Under the pieces are notes generated by a model. It searched no databases and was not told the DNA's origin. It saw only the letters and a list, made by a program, of their open reading frames with translations. A stretch of 64,000 nucleotides of DNA, from assembly GCF_900142925.1 (NCBI RefSeq), contig NZ_FRCN01000014.1, forward strand, positions 124,001 through 188,000, given 5' to 3'. This DNA is from Chitinophaga sp. CF418 (GTDB lineage: Bacteria > Bacteroidota > Bacteroidia > Chitinophagales > Chitinophagaceae). The number at the start of each line of letters is the position of its first letter. Within the stretch, counting starts at the first letter, position 1. Position numbers and translations under genes: made by a program. Shown in pieces: positions 9,430-18,770 of the stretch.

Positions 9430-10437
9430 ATGCCGCATAACCAGGAGATAGACCAACTTGAAAAAAAGTACGCTACGGTAGAACGTCAGGAGATACTGAT
9501 TGACCTGGTCAATGAGGAGAACCAACGTAAGCCTGTGTTGTGGCTGCTGATCGGTATTATAGCCGTTGCAGTACTGGCCGGGATAGGGATCTTATCCTAC
9601 TACAATACATCCGAGGCCACCCATACACGGGTTTTCGAGTTCACACAATCCCTTTTTACAAGGGAGCTGTTATTTTACATACTGGTAGGTCTGGCGGCGC
9701 AGACTGTAGATGGAGCGCTGGGCATGGCCTATGGTGCTACGTCGTCCTCGCTGTTGCTGGGATTGGGCATTCCCCCTTCTATTGCCAGCGCCAGCGTTCA
9801 TGTGGCGGAGGTGTTCACCACCGGTGCATCCGGTATTTCCCACTTCCGTTTCGGTAACGTAAATAAGAAACTATTTCTGTATCTGCTGATACCAGGTATG
9901 ATAGGCGCTGTCAGTGGTTCATTACTGCTTTCCAGGATGAACGCGATTTCTGAGGCTATTCCCTGGTTATCTTACTTTAAGGAAGACAATATCAAACCTT
10001 TCATCAGTGCCTATCTGCTCATATTGGGCGCTATTGTGCTGCGGAAAGCATTCCTGCCTAAAAAAGCAAAAAGTAAAACCAAACGTCTGGGCTCACTGGC
10101 GTTCTTTGGTGGCTTTATGGATTCTTTTGGCGGTGGAGGCTGGGGACCGATCGTGACTTCCACCTTGCTCAGTAAAGGCCGTACTGCCCATTATACTATT
10201 GGTTCTGTGAATGCTGCAGAATTCTTCATCTCTCTTTCCAGTGCAAGTACATTTCTCATTTTCGGCGCCATTGCCGGCTGGCCTGTTATTATAGGATTGA
10301 TCATCGGTGGAGTGATCGCTTCTCCATTTGCAGCGATCCTCGTGAGAAGGCTCAAACGTAAGCCGCTGATGATCATGGTGGGTACGCTCATCATACTTTT
10401 AAGCCTGCGTACAATTATTCTGACGCTTCTTCATTGA
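9430..10437 (+). CDS. TauE/SafE family membrane permease
   Basis: This is an inner-membrane protein of the TauE/SafE (DUF81) family, members of which export sulfite or organosulfonates or act as anion permeases. An N-terminal cytoplasmic stretch of about 35 residues precedes a first helix. The family signature AQTVDGALGMAYGATSSSLL (about residues 95-114) and its echo GGFMDSFGGGGWGPIVTSTLL (about 220-240) mark the two pseudo-repeats of four helices each. The 335-residue length is slightly long because of the extra N-terminal part. The substrate is not determinable here. It is a single gene ending in a terminator shared with fumC. Confidence 0.88.
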   Translation: MPHNQEIDQLEKKYATVERQEILIDLVNEENQRKPVLWLLIGIIAVAVLAGIGILSYYNTSEATHTRVFEFTQSLFTRELLFYILVGLAAQTVDGALGMAYGATSSSLLLGLGIPPSIASASVHVAEVFTTGASGISHFRFGNVNKKLFLYLLIPGMIGAVSGSLLLSRMNAISEAIPWLSYFKEDNIKPFISAYLLILGAIVLRKAFLPKKAKSKTKRLGSLAFFGGFMDSFGGGGWGPIVTSTLLSKGRTAHYTIGSVNAAEFFISLSSASTFLIFGAIAGWPVIIGLIIGGVIASPFAAILVRRLKRKPLMIMVGTLIILLSLRTIILTLLH

Positions 10438-10463
10438 CATAAACCGGCTTCCGGTTAAACATA

Positions 10464-10497
10464 AACGGGTATCTGTATGAACAGATACCCGTTTTTT
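10464..10497. terminator. Bidirectional terminator between tauE and fumC
   Basis: A perfect 13-bp stem (AACGGGTATCTGT / ACAGATACCCGTT) has the loop ATGA. T-runs lie on both strands between the two convergent genes. Confidence 0.88.
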
Positions 10498-10519
10498 ATT
10501 TTATGACTTAAGCAATTGC

Positions 10520-11920
10520 TTATTTAATCTCACCCACCATATCGATCGGATTTACCCAGGCGTCAAATTCTTCCGGCTTCACATAACCCAGTTTCACCGC
10601 CATTTCCTTCAGGGTAGTACCTTCTTTATGGGCAGTCTGCGCAATCTCTGCTGCCTTATAGTAACCAATCTTGGTATTCAGTGCAGTTACCAGCATCAGG
10701 GAGTTGTCCACATGCTTTTTAATGTTTGCTTCTATTGGTTCGATACCAACAGCACATTTATCATTGAAGCTTACACAGCCATCGCCGATGAGACGTGCGG
10801 AGTGCAGGAAGTTGTAGATCATTACCGGCTTGAACACGTTCAGTTCGAAATGGCCGGTAGCGCCACCGATGTTGATAGCCACATCATTTCCCAGTACCTG
10901 TGCAGCAATCATGGTCAGCGCTTCACACTGGGTAGGATTTACCTTACCTGGCATGATAGAAGAACCCGGCTCATTGTCAGGAATATGGATCTCACCGATA
11001 CCGGAGCGTGGGCCGGAGCTCAGCATGCGGATATCATTTGCGATCTTCATCAGACTAACTGCTACAGTTTTCAGTGCACCGTGTGCTTCCACGATAGCAT
11101 CATGTGCAGCCAGTGCCTCAAATTTATTTTCAGCAGTGATGAAAGGCAAACCCGTCAATGTAGCAATGTGTTTTGCTACATTCTCAGAATAACCTTTTGG
11201 CGTGTTGATACCTGTACCTACTGCAGTACCGCCCAGGGCCAGTTCACTCAGGTGAGCAAGGGTATTCTTAATAGCTTTCAGACCATGATTCAGCTGGGAA
11301 ACATATCCGCTGATCTCCTGTCCCAGTGTGAGCGGCGTAGCATCCATGAAGTGGGTGCGGCCGATCTTCACGATGTTTTTGAAAGCCTGCGCTTTGGCAG
11401 CGAGGGTGTCCCTCAGTTTTTCGATACCCGGAATAGTGGTCTCGATCAACATTTTGTATGCAGCAATGTGCATAGCAGTAGGGAATGTATCGTTGGATGA
11501 CTGTGATTTATTCACATCGTCATTCGGGTGTATCACTTTATCTTTATCGGAGAGTTTTCCACCATTGATCACGTGTGCACGGTAGGCAACCACTTCATTT
11601 ACGTTCATGTTTGACTGTGTACCGGAACCGGTCTGCCAAACCACCAGCGGAAACTGATCATCCAGTTTACCAGCCAGTATTTCATCACAAGCCTGTCCGA
11701 TCAGGTTTGCTTTTTCCTGAGGCAGTACACCGGCGTCCAGGTTGGTCAGTGCTGCAGCTTTCTTCAGGTAGGCAAACGCCTGGATAATTTCCTTCGGCAT
11801 TCTGTTAATATCCTGAGCAATCTTGAAATTTTCGATAGAACGTTGAGTTTGAGCACCATAGTAAGCATCTACAGGTACTTTCACTTCGCCCATCGTGTCT
11901 TTCTCTATTCTATATTCCAT
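10520..11920 (-). CDS. fumC: Class II fumarate hydratase
   Basis: This is the cytoplasmic TCA-cycle enzyme that hydrates fumarate to L-malate and needs no iron-sulfur cluster. The superfamily signature GSSIMPGKVNPTQCE is near residues 317-331, TGSGTQSNMNVNEV near 98-111, and the active-site histidine stretch GRTHFMDATPL near 187-197. The 466-residue length is typical. A promoter-like element reads into it from 11941-11971. The crotonase gene upstream is on the same strand but separated by about 160 bp. Confidence 0.96.
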   Translation of the reverse strand: MEYRIEKDTMGEVKVPVDAYYGAQTQRSIENFKIAQDINRMPKEIIQAFAYLKKAAALTNLDAGVLPQEKANLIGQACDEILAGKLDDQFPLVVWQTGSGTQSNMNVNEVVAYRAHVINGGKLSDKDKVIHPNDDVNKSQSSNDTFPTAMHIAAYKMLIETTIPGIEKLRDTLAAKAQAFKNIVKIGRTHFMDATPLTLGQEISGYVSQLNHGLKAIKNTLAHLSELALGGTAVGTGINTPKGYSENVAKHIATLTGLPFITAENKFEALAAHDAIVEAHGALKTVAVSLMKIANDIRMLSSGPRSGIGEIHIPDNEPGSSIMPGKVNPTQCEALTMIAAQVLGNDVAINIGGATGHFELNVFKPVMIYNFLHSARLIGDGCVSFNDKCAVGIEPIEANIKKHVDNSLMLVTALNTKIGYYKAAEIAQTAHKEGTTLKEMAVKLGYVKPEEFDAWVNPIDMVGEIK

Positions 11921-11940
11921 ATGCTTGATTTTTTGCGGTA

Positions 11941-11971
11941 CAAACGTACATATGAATTGTGAATTATCAAT
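11941..11971 (-). promoter_or_regulatory. Promoter of fumC
   Basis: On the minus strand ATTG (TTG at 11968-11970), a 19-nt spacer and TACGTTTG (11941-11948) match the Bacteroidota consensus. It is about 20 bp upstream of the start codon. Confidence 0.6.
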
Positions 11972-12079
11972 TACGAATTACTAATTCAATGCCATTAATG
12001 AAAAGATAAACCCGGCCCTTGCAACGGAGCCGTGCCCTTCCTGTTATGGCTGTTATAGTGTGATAAACAAACAGGTCTT

Positions 12080-12856
12080 TTATTCTCCTATGAAGCTTGC
12101 CGCCCGTTTCTGTATAAATGCCTCAGCGCCCTCTTGCAGGTCCTTTGTGGCGAAGCAGGCGCCGAACTCATTCAGTTCCATTTCATAACCGTCCACGCCG
12201 TTATTCAGCACAGCATTTGCACACTTGATGACGCGGGCTACCGCCAGTGGCGCCCTGGTATGTATTTTCTGTAAAAGCTCTGTTGATTTCAGCAGCAGAT
12301 CGCCCGGCGCCACCACATAGTTGACAAGCCCCCATTCCAGTGCTTCTTCGGCATTGATCATATCGCCCGTCATCATCATTTCCAGCGCCTTTCCTTTACC
12401 CACCAGGGCAGTCAGGCGTTGTGTACCACCATAACCAGGTATCAGTCCCAGGTTGACTTCCGGTTGCCCGAACCGGGCATTGGTGGCAGCTATCCTGAAA
12501 TGACAGGCCATTGCCAGTTCACATCCGCCACCCAGCGCAAAGCCATTCACAGCTGCGATGATCGGCTTGGCGCTATCTTCAATACGCTTGAAGACCACAT
12601 GTCCTTTCTTGGCCAACTCAATTCCCTGCTGATCGGACAAAGTGAGGAATTCTGAAATATCAGCACCCGCCACAAAAGCTTTCTCTCCTTTACCTGTGAT
12701 TACTGCACTCTTAATCTCTTTATTGGTGTATACTTCATCTATCGCCAATGCCAGCTCTTTCATCACTTCCTGGTTCAGGGCATTCATTTTGTCAGGACGA
12801 TTGATGTAAATAAAGAAGATATTATCGGTGAGTTCAGTTTTGATAGTATTGTACAT
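12080..12856 (-). CDS. Enoyl-CoA hydratase/isomerase (crotonase) family protein
   Basis: This is a cytoplasmic crotonase-fold enzyme, likely adding water across a 2-enoyl-CoA in fatty-acid or short-chain acyl-CoA breakdown. The oxyanion-hole motif AFVAGADISEF is near residues 60-70, NGFALGGGCELAMACHFRIA near 104-123, and the second catalytic glutamate lies in RFGQPEVNLGLIPGYGGTQ near 127-145. Both glutamates expected in true hydratases are present. The 258-residue length is normal. Without the rest of an operon the exact substrate (for example crotonyl-CoA) is an inference. Confidence 0.9.
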   Translation of the reverse strand: MYNTIKTELTDNIFFIYINRPDKMNALNQEVMKELALAIDEVYTNKEIKSAVITGKGEKAFVAGADISEFLTLSDQQGIELAKKGHVVFKRIEDSAKPIIAAVNGFALGGGCELAMACHFRIAATNARFGQPEVNLGLIPGYGGTQRLTALVGKGKALEMMMTGDMINAEEALEWGLVNYVVAPGDLLLKSTELLQKIHTRAPLAVARVIKCANAVLNNGVDGYEMELNEFGACFATKDLQEGAEAFIQKRAASFIGE

Positions 12857-13165
12857 GAGATCCGGGTTTTGTTGGAGGGCTAATTTATCTTATTTTCCAA
12901 CACAAACTGTGATGTTATTTTAACATTGAAACAAAAGAATATATCTCTCCGGGAAAAGCCCTCAGCTCATTATACTGGCACGTATAGATCCGCCAGCAGA
13001 AAGAATTTCGAGACAGAGAAGGGATCTAAGAGAACAAGGAGAGACCAAGGGTAGAACAAGCAGAGAAGAAGCGACGAAGACGCAACGAACAAGCAAGGTC
13101 AAAAAAGAGACAGAAAAAGGATTATTACGGGATGTTAAAATAATACAGGAGCACAGGAAAACGAT
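12857..13165. other. Intergenic, purine-rich stretch
   Basis: No supported gene. About 110 nt (13000-13115) is strongly purine-rich on the plus strand (AGA/GAA/ACGAAG words). An open frame across it on the minus strand encodes a low-complexity hydrophobic peptide and is not convincing. Confidence 0.4.
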
Positions 13166-13223
13166 AAAAAACAGGAATGACGAATAAATGCACATACATC
13201 CATTAACATTATTCGTCATTCCT
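13166..13223 (-). terminator. Terminator of the outer-membrane protein gene
   Basis: A perfect 15-bp inverted repeat (13173-13187 with 13209-13223) has an unusually long 21-nt loop. Read on the minus strand it is followed by GTTTTTTAT. It lies 58 bp past the stop codon of the gene at 13281-14081. Confidence 0.75.
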
Positions 13224-13280
13224 AAGATATGCCTTTTCCGGCATCAGATCAACAATATTGTTTTAAACTTATTTTATATA

Positions 13281-14081
13281 TCAGGAGTTTCTCTCCCGGT
13301 GTTTCTGATGCCGTTTATGCATTTCTTTCCAGTATTTATGATCAGGGATCCTGCCAAAATCATAACTGAGCGTTACAAAGAACAGTTTGGCTTCCAGGTC
13401 TTTATAGGGAGTAGTGGTGCCACCATTCAACACTTCCTTGTACTCCTTATTGAAGAAATTTTTAGGATAATACTGCACTTTCAGTCCGAAACCGGGGCTC
13501 ATCCTTAAACCGGCAAACAGTGAAGGCATCAGCAGCGGTGTGCGGTCGCTGAACCATTCGTTGAACTTGTCTTTTTTATCGCCGTGGATGAATTTCTTTT
13601 CCTTGTAATTGAACGCCAGATCATAAGAACCACCCGCAAAGAAGAAAAACGAACCTCTTCTCAGATCCCCGATCTTGAAGCCCAGGGGTATACCCAGGGT
13701 GTATACACGGCGTTTTAGTTTTACAGAATCCCTGTCATCTTTTGTGATGAGCCCTATGTTCTTGAGATTCAGCCCGGTAAAAATACCGAAGTGCCTATCA
13801 AAATCATAGTTCAGATTGTGACCGACGTTAAAAAAGAAGGTAAAACGGGGAATGTTATGCACATGCTTACCGGCATCTCTGACCTCGTCACTGAAAGAAA
13901 GCAGCGGACCATCTCCGCCCCAGGTCATATAAGGACGCTTACTTGGATTAGCGCCCGCATATCTGCCAAATATCATTTCCTTCCATGCATGTTTGCTGGT
14001 GTCAGATTTATTGTCCTGAGAAAATGCGGGGAACTGTAACAAACAAAGCAGCAGTGGAATAAGGTAGAGTTTCCGTTTCAT
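13281..14081 (-). CDS. Outer-membrane beta-barrel protein, function unknown
   Basis: A 266-residue protein with a signal peptide (residues 1 to about 21, ending AFSQ). Alternating hydrophobic strands follow, with glycine/aromatic turns such as FFFFAGGSYDLAFNY and LFAGLRMSPGFGLKVQYYP, and it ends in a strand-like segment. This is the pattern of small Bacteroidota barrel proteins of the PorT/OmpW-like sort. The C-terminal tail after the last strand (HKYWKEMHKRHQKHRE) is basic and probably periplasmic. No partner genes are adjacent and no specific role is recognisable. Confidence 0.7.
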   Translation of the reverse strand: MKRKLYLIPLLLCLLQFPAFSQDNKSDTSKHAWKEMIFGRYAGANPSKRPYMTWGGDGPLLSFSDEVRDAGKHVHNIPRFTFFFNVGHNLNYDFDRHFGIFTGLNLKNIGLITKDDRDSVKLKRRVYTLGIPLGFKIGDLRRGSFFFFAGGSYDLAFNYKEKKFIHGDKKDKFNEWFSDRTPLLMPSLFAGLRMSPGFGLKVQYYPKNFFNKEYKEVLNGGTTTPYKDLEAKLFFVTLSYDFGRIPDHKYWKEMHKRHQKHRERNS

Positions 14082-14167
14082 ATATCTTCTTCTGTTTTAA
14101 TTGGGTTGTCTTGTATACGCATCTAAGACGCCCGGGACGAAAAAAAGTTTCAAAACGGTGCCATTTT

Positions 14168-14587
14168 TTAAAAACTCCGGTGGCTGGCGACCCAATCTGT
14201 AATATATATGGCAATATCTTCGGTACGGGTACCGGGCGGGAACAGCTTTCCAACGCCGATCTCATTCAGTTCCGACATATCTGTTTCCGGTATGATGCCG
14301 CCGCCCGTAAGCAATACATCATCCATCCCTTTTTCTTTCATAAGGGCCATAATACGTAGAAAAACCGTCATGTGTGCGCCTGACAGGATGCTGACACCAA
14401 TGGCGTCCACATCTTCCTGGAGTGCTGCACTGACCACCATTTCGGGGGTTTGGCGCAGTCCGGTATAAATCACTTCCATACCGGCATCTCTCAGGGCTGC
14501 CGCAATCACCTTGGCGCCCCGGTCATGACCATCCAGTCCGACCTTAGCCACCAGCACACGTACAGGACGTTGTAGGGGGTTGACCAT
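14168..14587 (-). CDS. Cobalamin-binding domain protein, methylmalonyl-CoA mutase C-terminal type
   Basis: A stand-alone B12-binding Rossmann domain of 139 residues. The cobalamin-ligating motif DxHxxG is present as DGHDRG (residues 19-24), followed by the typical SILSGAHM (about 68-75) and LTGGGIIP (about 92-99). In the family this domain is the C-terminus or small subunit of methylmalonyl-CoA mutase and related acyl-CoA mutases, which rearrange methylmalonyl-CoA and succinyl-CoA. No large subunit or meaB is adjacent, so the catalytic chain must be elsewhere if this is a mutase component. It is divergent from glnS. Confidence 0.85.
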   Translation of the reverse strand: MVNPLQRPVRVLVAKVGLDGHDRGAKVIAAALRDAGMEVIYTGLRQTPEMVVSAALQEDVDAIGVSILSGAHMTVFLRIMALMKEKGMDDVLLTGGGIIPETDMSELNEIGVGKLFPPGTRTEDIAIYITDWVASHRSF

Positions 14588-14713
14588 AATCTTCGGGTTG
14601 TTAAGGTTGTAAATATAAGTTTTTTGAGCAGTCCACCACGAAGTGCTACCTTTCTTCCTACTCCGGTCTGTGGACTTTTCACTACCTTTGCCGTCCGAAA
14701 TATATTAAACTTT

Positions 14714-16381
14714 ATGAGCGAAGAAAGGACCCTCAATTTTCTGGAACAGATCGTAGAAGAGGACATTGCCAACGGAGTACATGGCGGCAGGGTGCTTACA
14801 CGCTTCCCACCGGAACCAAATGGCTACCTGCACATCGGGCATGCCAAATCCATCTGCCTCAACTTTGGCCTTGCACAGAAGTACAATGGTAAAACCAACC
14901 TCCGTTTTGACGATACAAATCCCGTTACGGAGGATACTGAATATGTGGATTCCATTAAGGCCGACATACAATGGCTGGGTTTTGAATGGGCCCAGGAACT
15001 GTATGCGTCCGATTATTTCGAACAGATATACAACTTCGCTGTACAACTGATAAAAAATGGACTGGCGTATGTAGATGATTCTACTGCGGAGGAAATCGCT
15101 ATATCCAAAGGTACACCTACCGAACCTGGCAAAGGTACTCCCTATCGCAATCGCAGCGTAGCCGAAAACCTCGACCTGTTTGAGCGTATGCGTAAAGGAG
15201 AATTTAAGGACGGTGAGAAAGTATTACGTGCAAAGGCTGACCTGGCGTCTCCCAATATGCATATGCGTGATCCTATCATGTACCGTATCAAACATGCACA
15301 TCATCACCGCACCGGCGACAACTGGTGCATCTATCCGATGTATGACTTTGCCCACGGGCAGAGCGACAGCATCGAAAATATCACCCATTCTATATGTACA
15401 CTGGAATTTATTCCGCACCGCCCGTTGTACAACTGGTTCATCGAGCAGCTACATATATTCCCGTCCCATCAGTATGAGTTTGCACGTCTCAATCTTACCT
15501 ATACGGTGATGAGCAAACGTAAGCTCCTGCAACTGGTGAACGAAAAGCATGTCACCAGCTGGGACGATCCCCGTATGCCAACTATCAGCGGTCTGCGCCG
15601 CCGTGGTTACACGTCTGCCAGTATCCGTGCTTTCTGCGAACGCATCGGTGTACAGAAACGCGATAACATGATCGATGTGAGCCTGCTGGAATTCTGTATC
15701 CGTGAAGAGCTGAATAAAACGGCCAACCGCGTGATGGCGGTAATGGACCCGGTAAAACTGGTGATCACCAACTATCCTGCTGATCAGGTAGAAGAAATGG
15801 TCGCTGAAAACAATCCGGAAGATCCAAATGCAGGTAGCCGTACGCTGCCTTTCAGCAATACACTGTACATCGAGCGTGAAGACTTCATGGAAGAACCTCC
15901 AAAGAAATTCTTCCGCCTGGGACCTGGCCTGGTAGTACGCTTGAAAAACGCCTACATTATTAAAGGCGAAAGCTTTGACAAAGATGCAGACGGTAACATC
16001 ACTACTATCTATGCTACTTATTTCCCTGAAAGCAAAAGCGGTGGAGATACCAGCGGTCTGAATGTGAAAGGCACCATCCACTGGGTGAGCGCTGCACATG
16101 CTGCTACTGCGGAGGTGAGGCTATACGATCGTCTGTTCAAAGTAGAAGATCCGGGTAATGAGGAAGGTGATTTCAAATCATATATCAACCCTGATTCTTT
16201 GCAGGTTATTTCAAATGCCTATATCGAGCCTAGCCTGCTGAAAGCTAAGCCGGGAGAACGTTTTCAGTTCCTGCGTAAAGGTTATTTCTGTGTGGATACG
16301 GAGAGTACTGCTGAGAAGGTAGTGTTTAACCGTACGGTAACGCTGAAGGATACGTGGGCGAAAGAGGCCAAGAAGGGCTAA
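14714..16381 (+). CDS. glnS: Glutaminyl-tRNA synthetase
   Basis: This cytoplasmic class I enzyme charges tRNA-Gln with glutamine. The HIGH motif is in YLHIGHAKSICLNFG and the KMSKS equivalent is VMSKRKL. The two C-terminal anticodon-binding beta-barrels are recognisable (PFSNTLYIEREDF; IHWVSAAHA). The ATG at 14714 is chosen because the protein then begins with the usual MSEERTLNFLEQIV; an open extension upstream has no family similarity. The product is 555 residues. TACCTTTG at 14683-14690 could be the -7 box, placing transcription start just ahead of the ATG. Confidence 0.95.
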   Translation: MSEERTLNFLEQIVEEDIANGVHGGRVLTRFPPEPNGYLHIGHAKSICLNFGLAQKYNGKTNLRFDDTNPVTEDTEYVDSIKADIQWLGFEWAQELYASDYFEQIYNFAVQLIKNGLAYVDDSTAEEIAISKGTPTEPGKGTPYRNRSVAENLDLFERMRKGEFKDGEKVLRAKADLASPNMHMRDPIMYRIKHAHHHRTGDNWCIYPMYDFAHGQSDSIENITHSICTLEFIPHRPLYNWFIEQLHIFPSHQYEFARLNLTYTVMSKRKLLQLVNEKHVTSWDDPRMPTISGLRRRGYTSASIRAFCERIGVQKRDNMIDVSLLEFCIREELNKTANRVMAVMDPVKLVITNYPADQVEEMVAENNPEDPNAGSRTLPFSNTLYIEREDFMEEPPKKFFRLGPGLVVRLKNAYIIKGESFDKDADGNITTIYATYFPESKSGGDTSGLNVKGTIHWVSAAHAATAEVRLYDRLFKVEDPGNEEGDFKSYINPDSLQVISNAYIEPSLLKAKPGERFQFLRKGYFCVDTESTAEKVVFNRTVTLKDTWAKEAKKG

Positions 16382-16391
16382 TCAAGACTTT

Positions 16392-16441
16392 AGCATAAAA
16401 CAAAAAAGAGAGGGGCATCCCTCTCTTTTTTGTTTTATGCT
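16392..16441. terminator. Bidirectional terminator between glnS and gltX
   Basis: A perfect long stem of about 22-23 bp (from AGCATAAAAC inward to GAGAGGG, loop GCAT) has T-runs on both strands. It separates the convergent synthetase genes. Confidence 0.9.
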
Positions 16442-16492
16442 ATCACGCCAATACATAATGCCAGCGACTCTGCCATCTCAGAATTTTACTGA

Positions 16493-18025
16493 TTACGCAT
16501 TGATCGCATCCAATCCTTTCACTATCCTCGCGATCGTCTCATGTTTACCCAACACCTCTGCGATATTAAATACCGGAGGACCAAACTTACCACCGCACAA
16601 CATAATACGGAAAGGCAGTTGCAGCTCTCCTGGTTTGATATTCATGGAAGCTGCCAATGTTTTGAAACTTTCTTCCAGAGATACAGCAGTGAACTCCGCA
16701 TGATCTTCAACTACAGCTGCCCAGTTACGGAAGAACTGTGTTTTGTCGTCATTCCACTTAGGCTTTACAGCCGCAACATCATAACTCTCCGGCTGCTGGA
16801 AGAAGAAGAAAGCATGTTCCCAGATATCATTCACGAAGTTGCAACGTTCTTTTACAAGACCGGCTATTTTCGCAATATATTCAGGAGATGCATTGATGTC
16901 CCTTTCTTTCAGCACAGGCTCAAATAGCGCCGCTAAACGGTCATTATCCGCATGCAGCAGGTACTGGTGATTAAACCATTTTGCCTTTTCAAAATCAAAC
17001 TTGGCGCCTGCCTTATGCACACGTTCCAGGGAGAAGCGCTGGATCAGTTCTTCGATCGTAAAGATCTCCTGACCAGAGCCGTCATTCCAACCGATCATTG
17101 CCAGCATATTCACAAATGCCTCAGGCAGGAAACCCAATTCACGGAAGCCTTTAGTCAATTCATTGCTCTTAGGATCCGTCCAGTTCATGGCATATACCGG
17201 GAAACCCAGTCTGTCGCCATCACGTTTACTCAGTTTACCGTTACCATCAGGTTTCAGGATCAATGGCAGGTGTGCCCAATTAGGCATCTGTGCTTCCCAA
17301 CCCAGGTATTTCCACAACAGCAGGTGTACTGGTGCAGAAGGCAACCATTCTTCCCCGCGGAAGGCATGGGTAATCTTCATCAGGCAGTCATCCACCACCA
17401 CAGCGAGGTGGTAGGTAGGCATCCCGTCTGCCTTTAGCAGCACTTTATCATCAACAGTACTGGTATTGAACTGCACATGTCCGCGGATCAAATCCGTAAA
17501 GCCAACTTCTTCATTCTGTGGCATCTTGATACGGATCACATGGGGTGTGCCTTTCTCCAGCAGGCTGGCTGTTTCTTCGGCAGACAGGCTGATAGAGTTA
17601 CGCATCTGCTGACGGGCAGCAGCGTTGTACTGCGGAGAAGGATTCTCAGCAGTTTTCAGTTTGTTACGCATTTCCTCCAGCTCTTCCGGAGTATCGAAAG
17701 CGTAGTAGGCATAGCCATCTTTCACCAGTTGTTCTGCATACTGGCGGTATTGCGCTTTACGCTCGCTCTGGCGGTAAGGCGCATAGGGACCTCCCACATG
17801 CGGACCTTCATCAGGATTCAATCCGCACCAACGGAGACACTCTATGATATATTCTTCCGCACCCGGCACATAGCGGGTCTGATCCGTATCTTCTATCCTC
17901 AGCACAAATTCACCGTTGTGCTGCTTAGCAAATAAATAATTGAATAAAACCGTGCGTACACCACCGAGGTGCAGGCCACCTGTTGGACTGGGCGCAAAGC
18001 GTACCCTTACTTTCTGTTGTTGCAT
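16493..18025 (-). CDS. gltX: Glutamyl-tRNA synthetase
   Basis: This cytoplasmic class I enzyme charges tRNA-Glu with glutamate. The HIGH motif variant is PTGGLHLGGVRTVLFN (about residues 15-30) and the KMSKS motif is KLSKRDGDRLG (about 263-273). The 510-residue length fits bacterial GltX. It faces glnS across a terminator. On the minus strand TACCTTTG (18030-18037) lies only five bases before the start codon, so the transcript may have almost no leader; a matching TTTG is not evident. Confidence 0.95.
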   Translation of the reverse strand: MQQQKVRVRFAPSPTGGLHLGGVRTVLFNYLFAKQHNGEFVLRIEDTDQTRYVPGAEEYIIECLRWCGLNPDEGPHVGGPYAPYRQSERKAQYRQYAEQLVKDGYAYYAFDTPEELEEMRNKLKTAENPSPQYNAAARQQMRNSISLSAEETASLLEKGTPHVIRIKMPQNEEVGFTDLIRGHVQFNTSTVDDKVLLKADGMPTYHLAVVVDDCLMKITHAFRGEEWLPSAPVHLLLWKYLGWEAQMPNWAHLPLILKPDGNGKLSKRDGDRLGFPVYAMNWTDPKSNELTKGFRELGFLPEAFVNMLAMIGWNDGSGQEIFTIEELIQRFSLERVHKAGAKFDFEKAKWFNHQYLLHADNDRLAALFEPVLKERDINASPEYIAKIAGLVKERCNFVNDIWEHAFFFFQQPESYDVAAVKPKWNDDKTQFFRNWAAVVEDHAEFTAVSLEESFKTLAASMNIKPGELQLPFRIMLCGGKFGPPVFNIAEVLGKHETIARIVKGLDAINA

Positions 18026-18079
18026 GCCGCAAAGGTAAAGAAAGATTTTAGCTACCTTTATTTTTCAATCACAACATCC

Positions 18080-18706
18080 ATGTTTTATCTTACGAAAACA
18101 CCTGCACTGCTGAAAGCATTGTATAAAGGCTGTACCTGGAACTTCTCCCCGGCCAGGCCATCTGTATACCTGACATTTGATGACGGCCCCCATCCTACAG
18201 CAACCCCTTTTATACTGGACCTGCTCCGCAAATATGACGCAAAGGCCACTTTCTTCTGTATAGGGAAAAACGTTATTGACCATCCAGATATCTATCAGCG
18301 GATACTGGAGGAAGGGCATCATACCGGCAATCACACCCATAACCACCTGAACGGCTGGAAAACGGGCACAGATAAATATATAGAGAACATCCTGGAAGCC
18401 CGCAAATACATCAATTCCCCCTTGTTCAGACCTCCTTATGGCAGGATCACCCCTTTCCAGGTCAGGCATCTGAAAAAAGTGATCCCCAATGCACAGGTTA
18501 TCATGTGGGATGTATTAAGTGCCGATTTTGATACAGAAATAAGCGGAGAGGATTGTGTGCAGAATGTGGTATTCAAGGCAAAAGCGGGGTCTATTATCGT
18601 GTTTCACGATAGCACCAAGGCCTGGGACCGGCTGGAGTATGCCTTGCCACGGGTGGTGGAGTATTTCAAAAAACAGCAACTCAACATGGAAGCAATACCT
18701 TACTGA
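18080..18706 (+). CDS. Polysaccharide deacetylase family protein
   Basis: This is a NodB-homology (carbohydrate esterase 4) enzyme that removes N- or O-acetyl groups from a polysaccharide such as peptidoglycan or chitin oligomers. The metal and catalytic motifs are intact: TFDDGPHP (motif 1), GNHTHNH (motif 2) and RPPYGR (motif 3). The ATG at 18080 is preferred over one inside the gltX start region because it avoids overlap and begins close to the NodB domain. The product is 208 residues without a clear signal peptide, though the N-terminus MFYLTKTPALLKALY is mildly hydrophobic. It ends at a terminator. Confidence 0.88.
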   Translation: MFYLTKTPALLKALYKGCTWNFSPARPSVYLTFDDGPHPTATPFILDLLRKYDAKATFFCIGKNVIDHPDIYQRILEEGHHTGNHTHNHLNGWKTGTDKYIENILEARKYINSPLFRPPYGRITPFQVRHLKKVIPNAQVIMWDVLSADFDTEISGEDCVQNVVFKAKAGSIIVFHDSTKAWDRLEYALPRVVEYFKKQQLNMEAIPY

Positions 18707-18722
18707 ACAATATCCTGCAATA

Positions 18723-18754
18723 AAAAAGCCCGGGCATATAACCCGGGCTTTTCC
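18723..18754. terminator. Terminator after the deacetylase gene
   Basis: The stem AAAAGCCCGGG / CCCGGGCTTTT with an AT-rich loop lies between convergent genes and could serve both. Confidence 0.8.
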
Positions 18755-18770
18755 TATGAATTATTATTGC

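Noticed and set aside
12962..13219. 85-codon open frame on the minus strand
   Set aside because: The peptide is low-complexity, covers a purine-rich stretch and the terminator hairpin, and has no family features.
13173..13223. Perfect 15-bp inverted repeat that looked like a miniature transposon end pair
   Set aside because: On the minus strand it is followed by a T-run and lies 58 bp after a stop codon, so a long-loop terminator explains it. No target duplication was seen.
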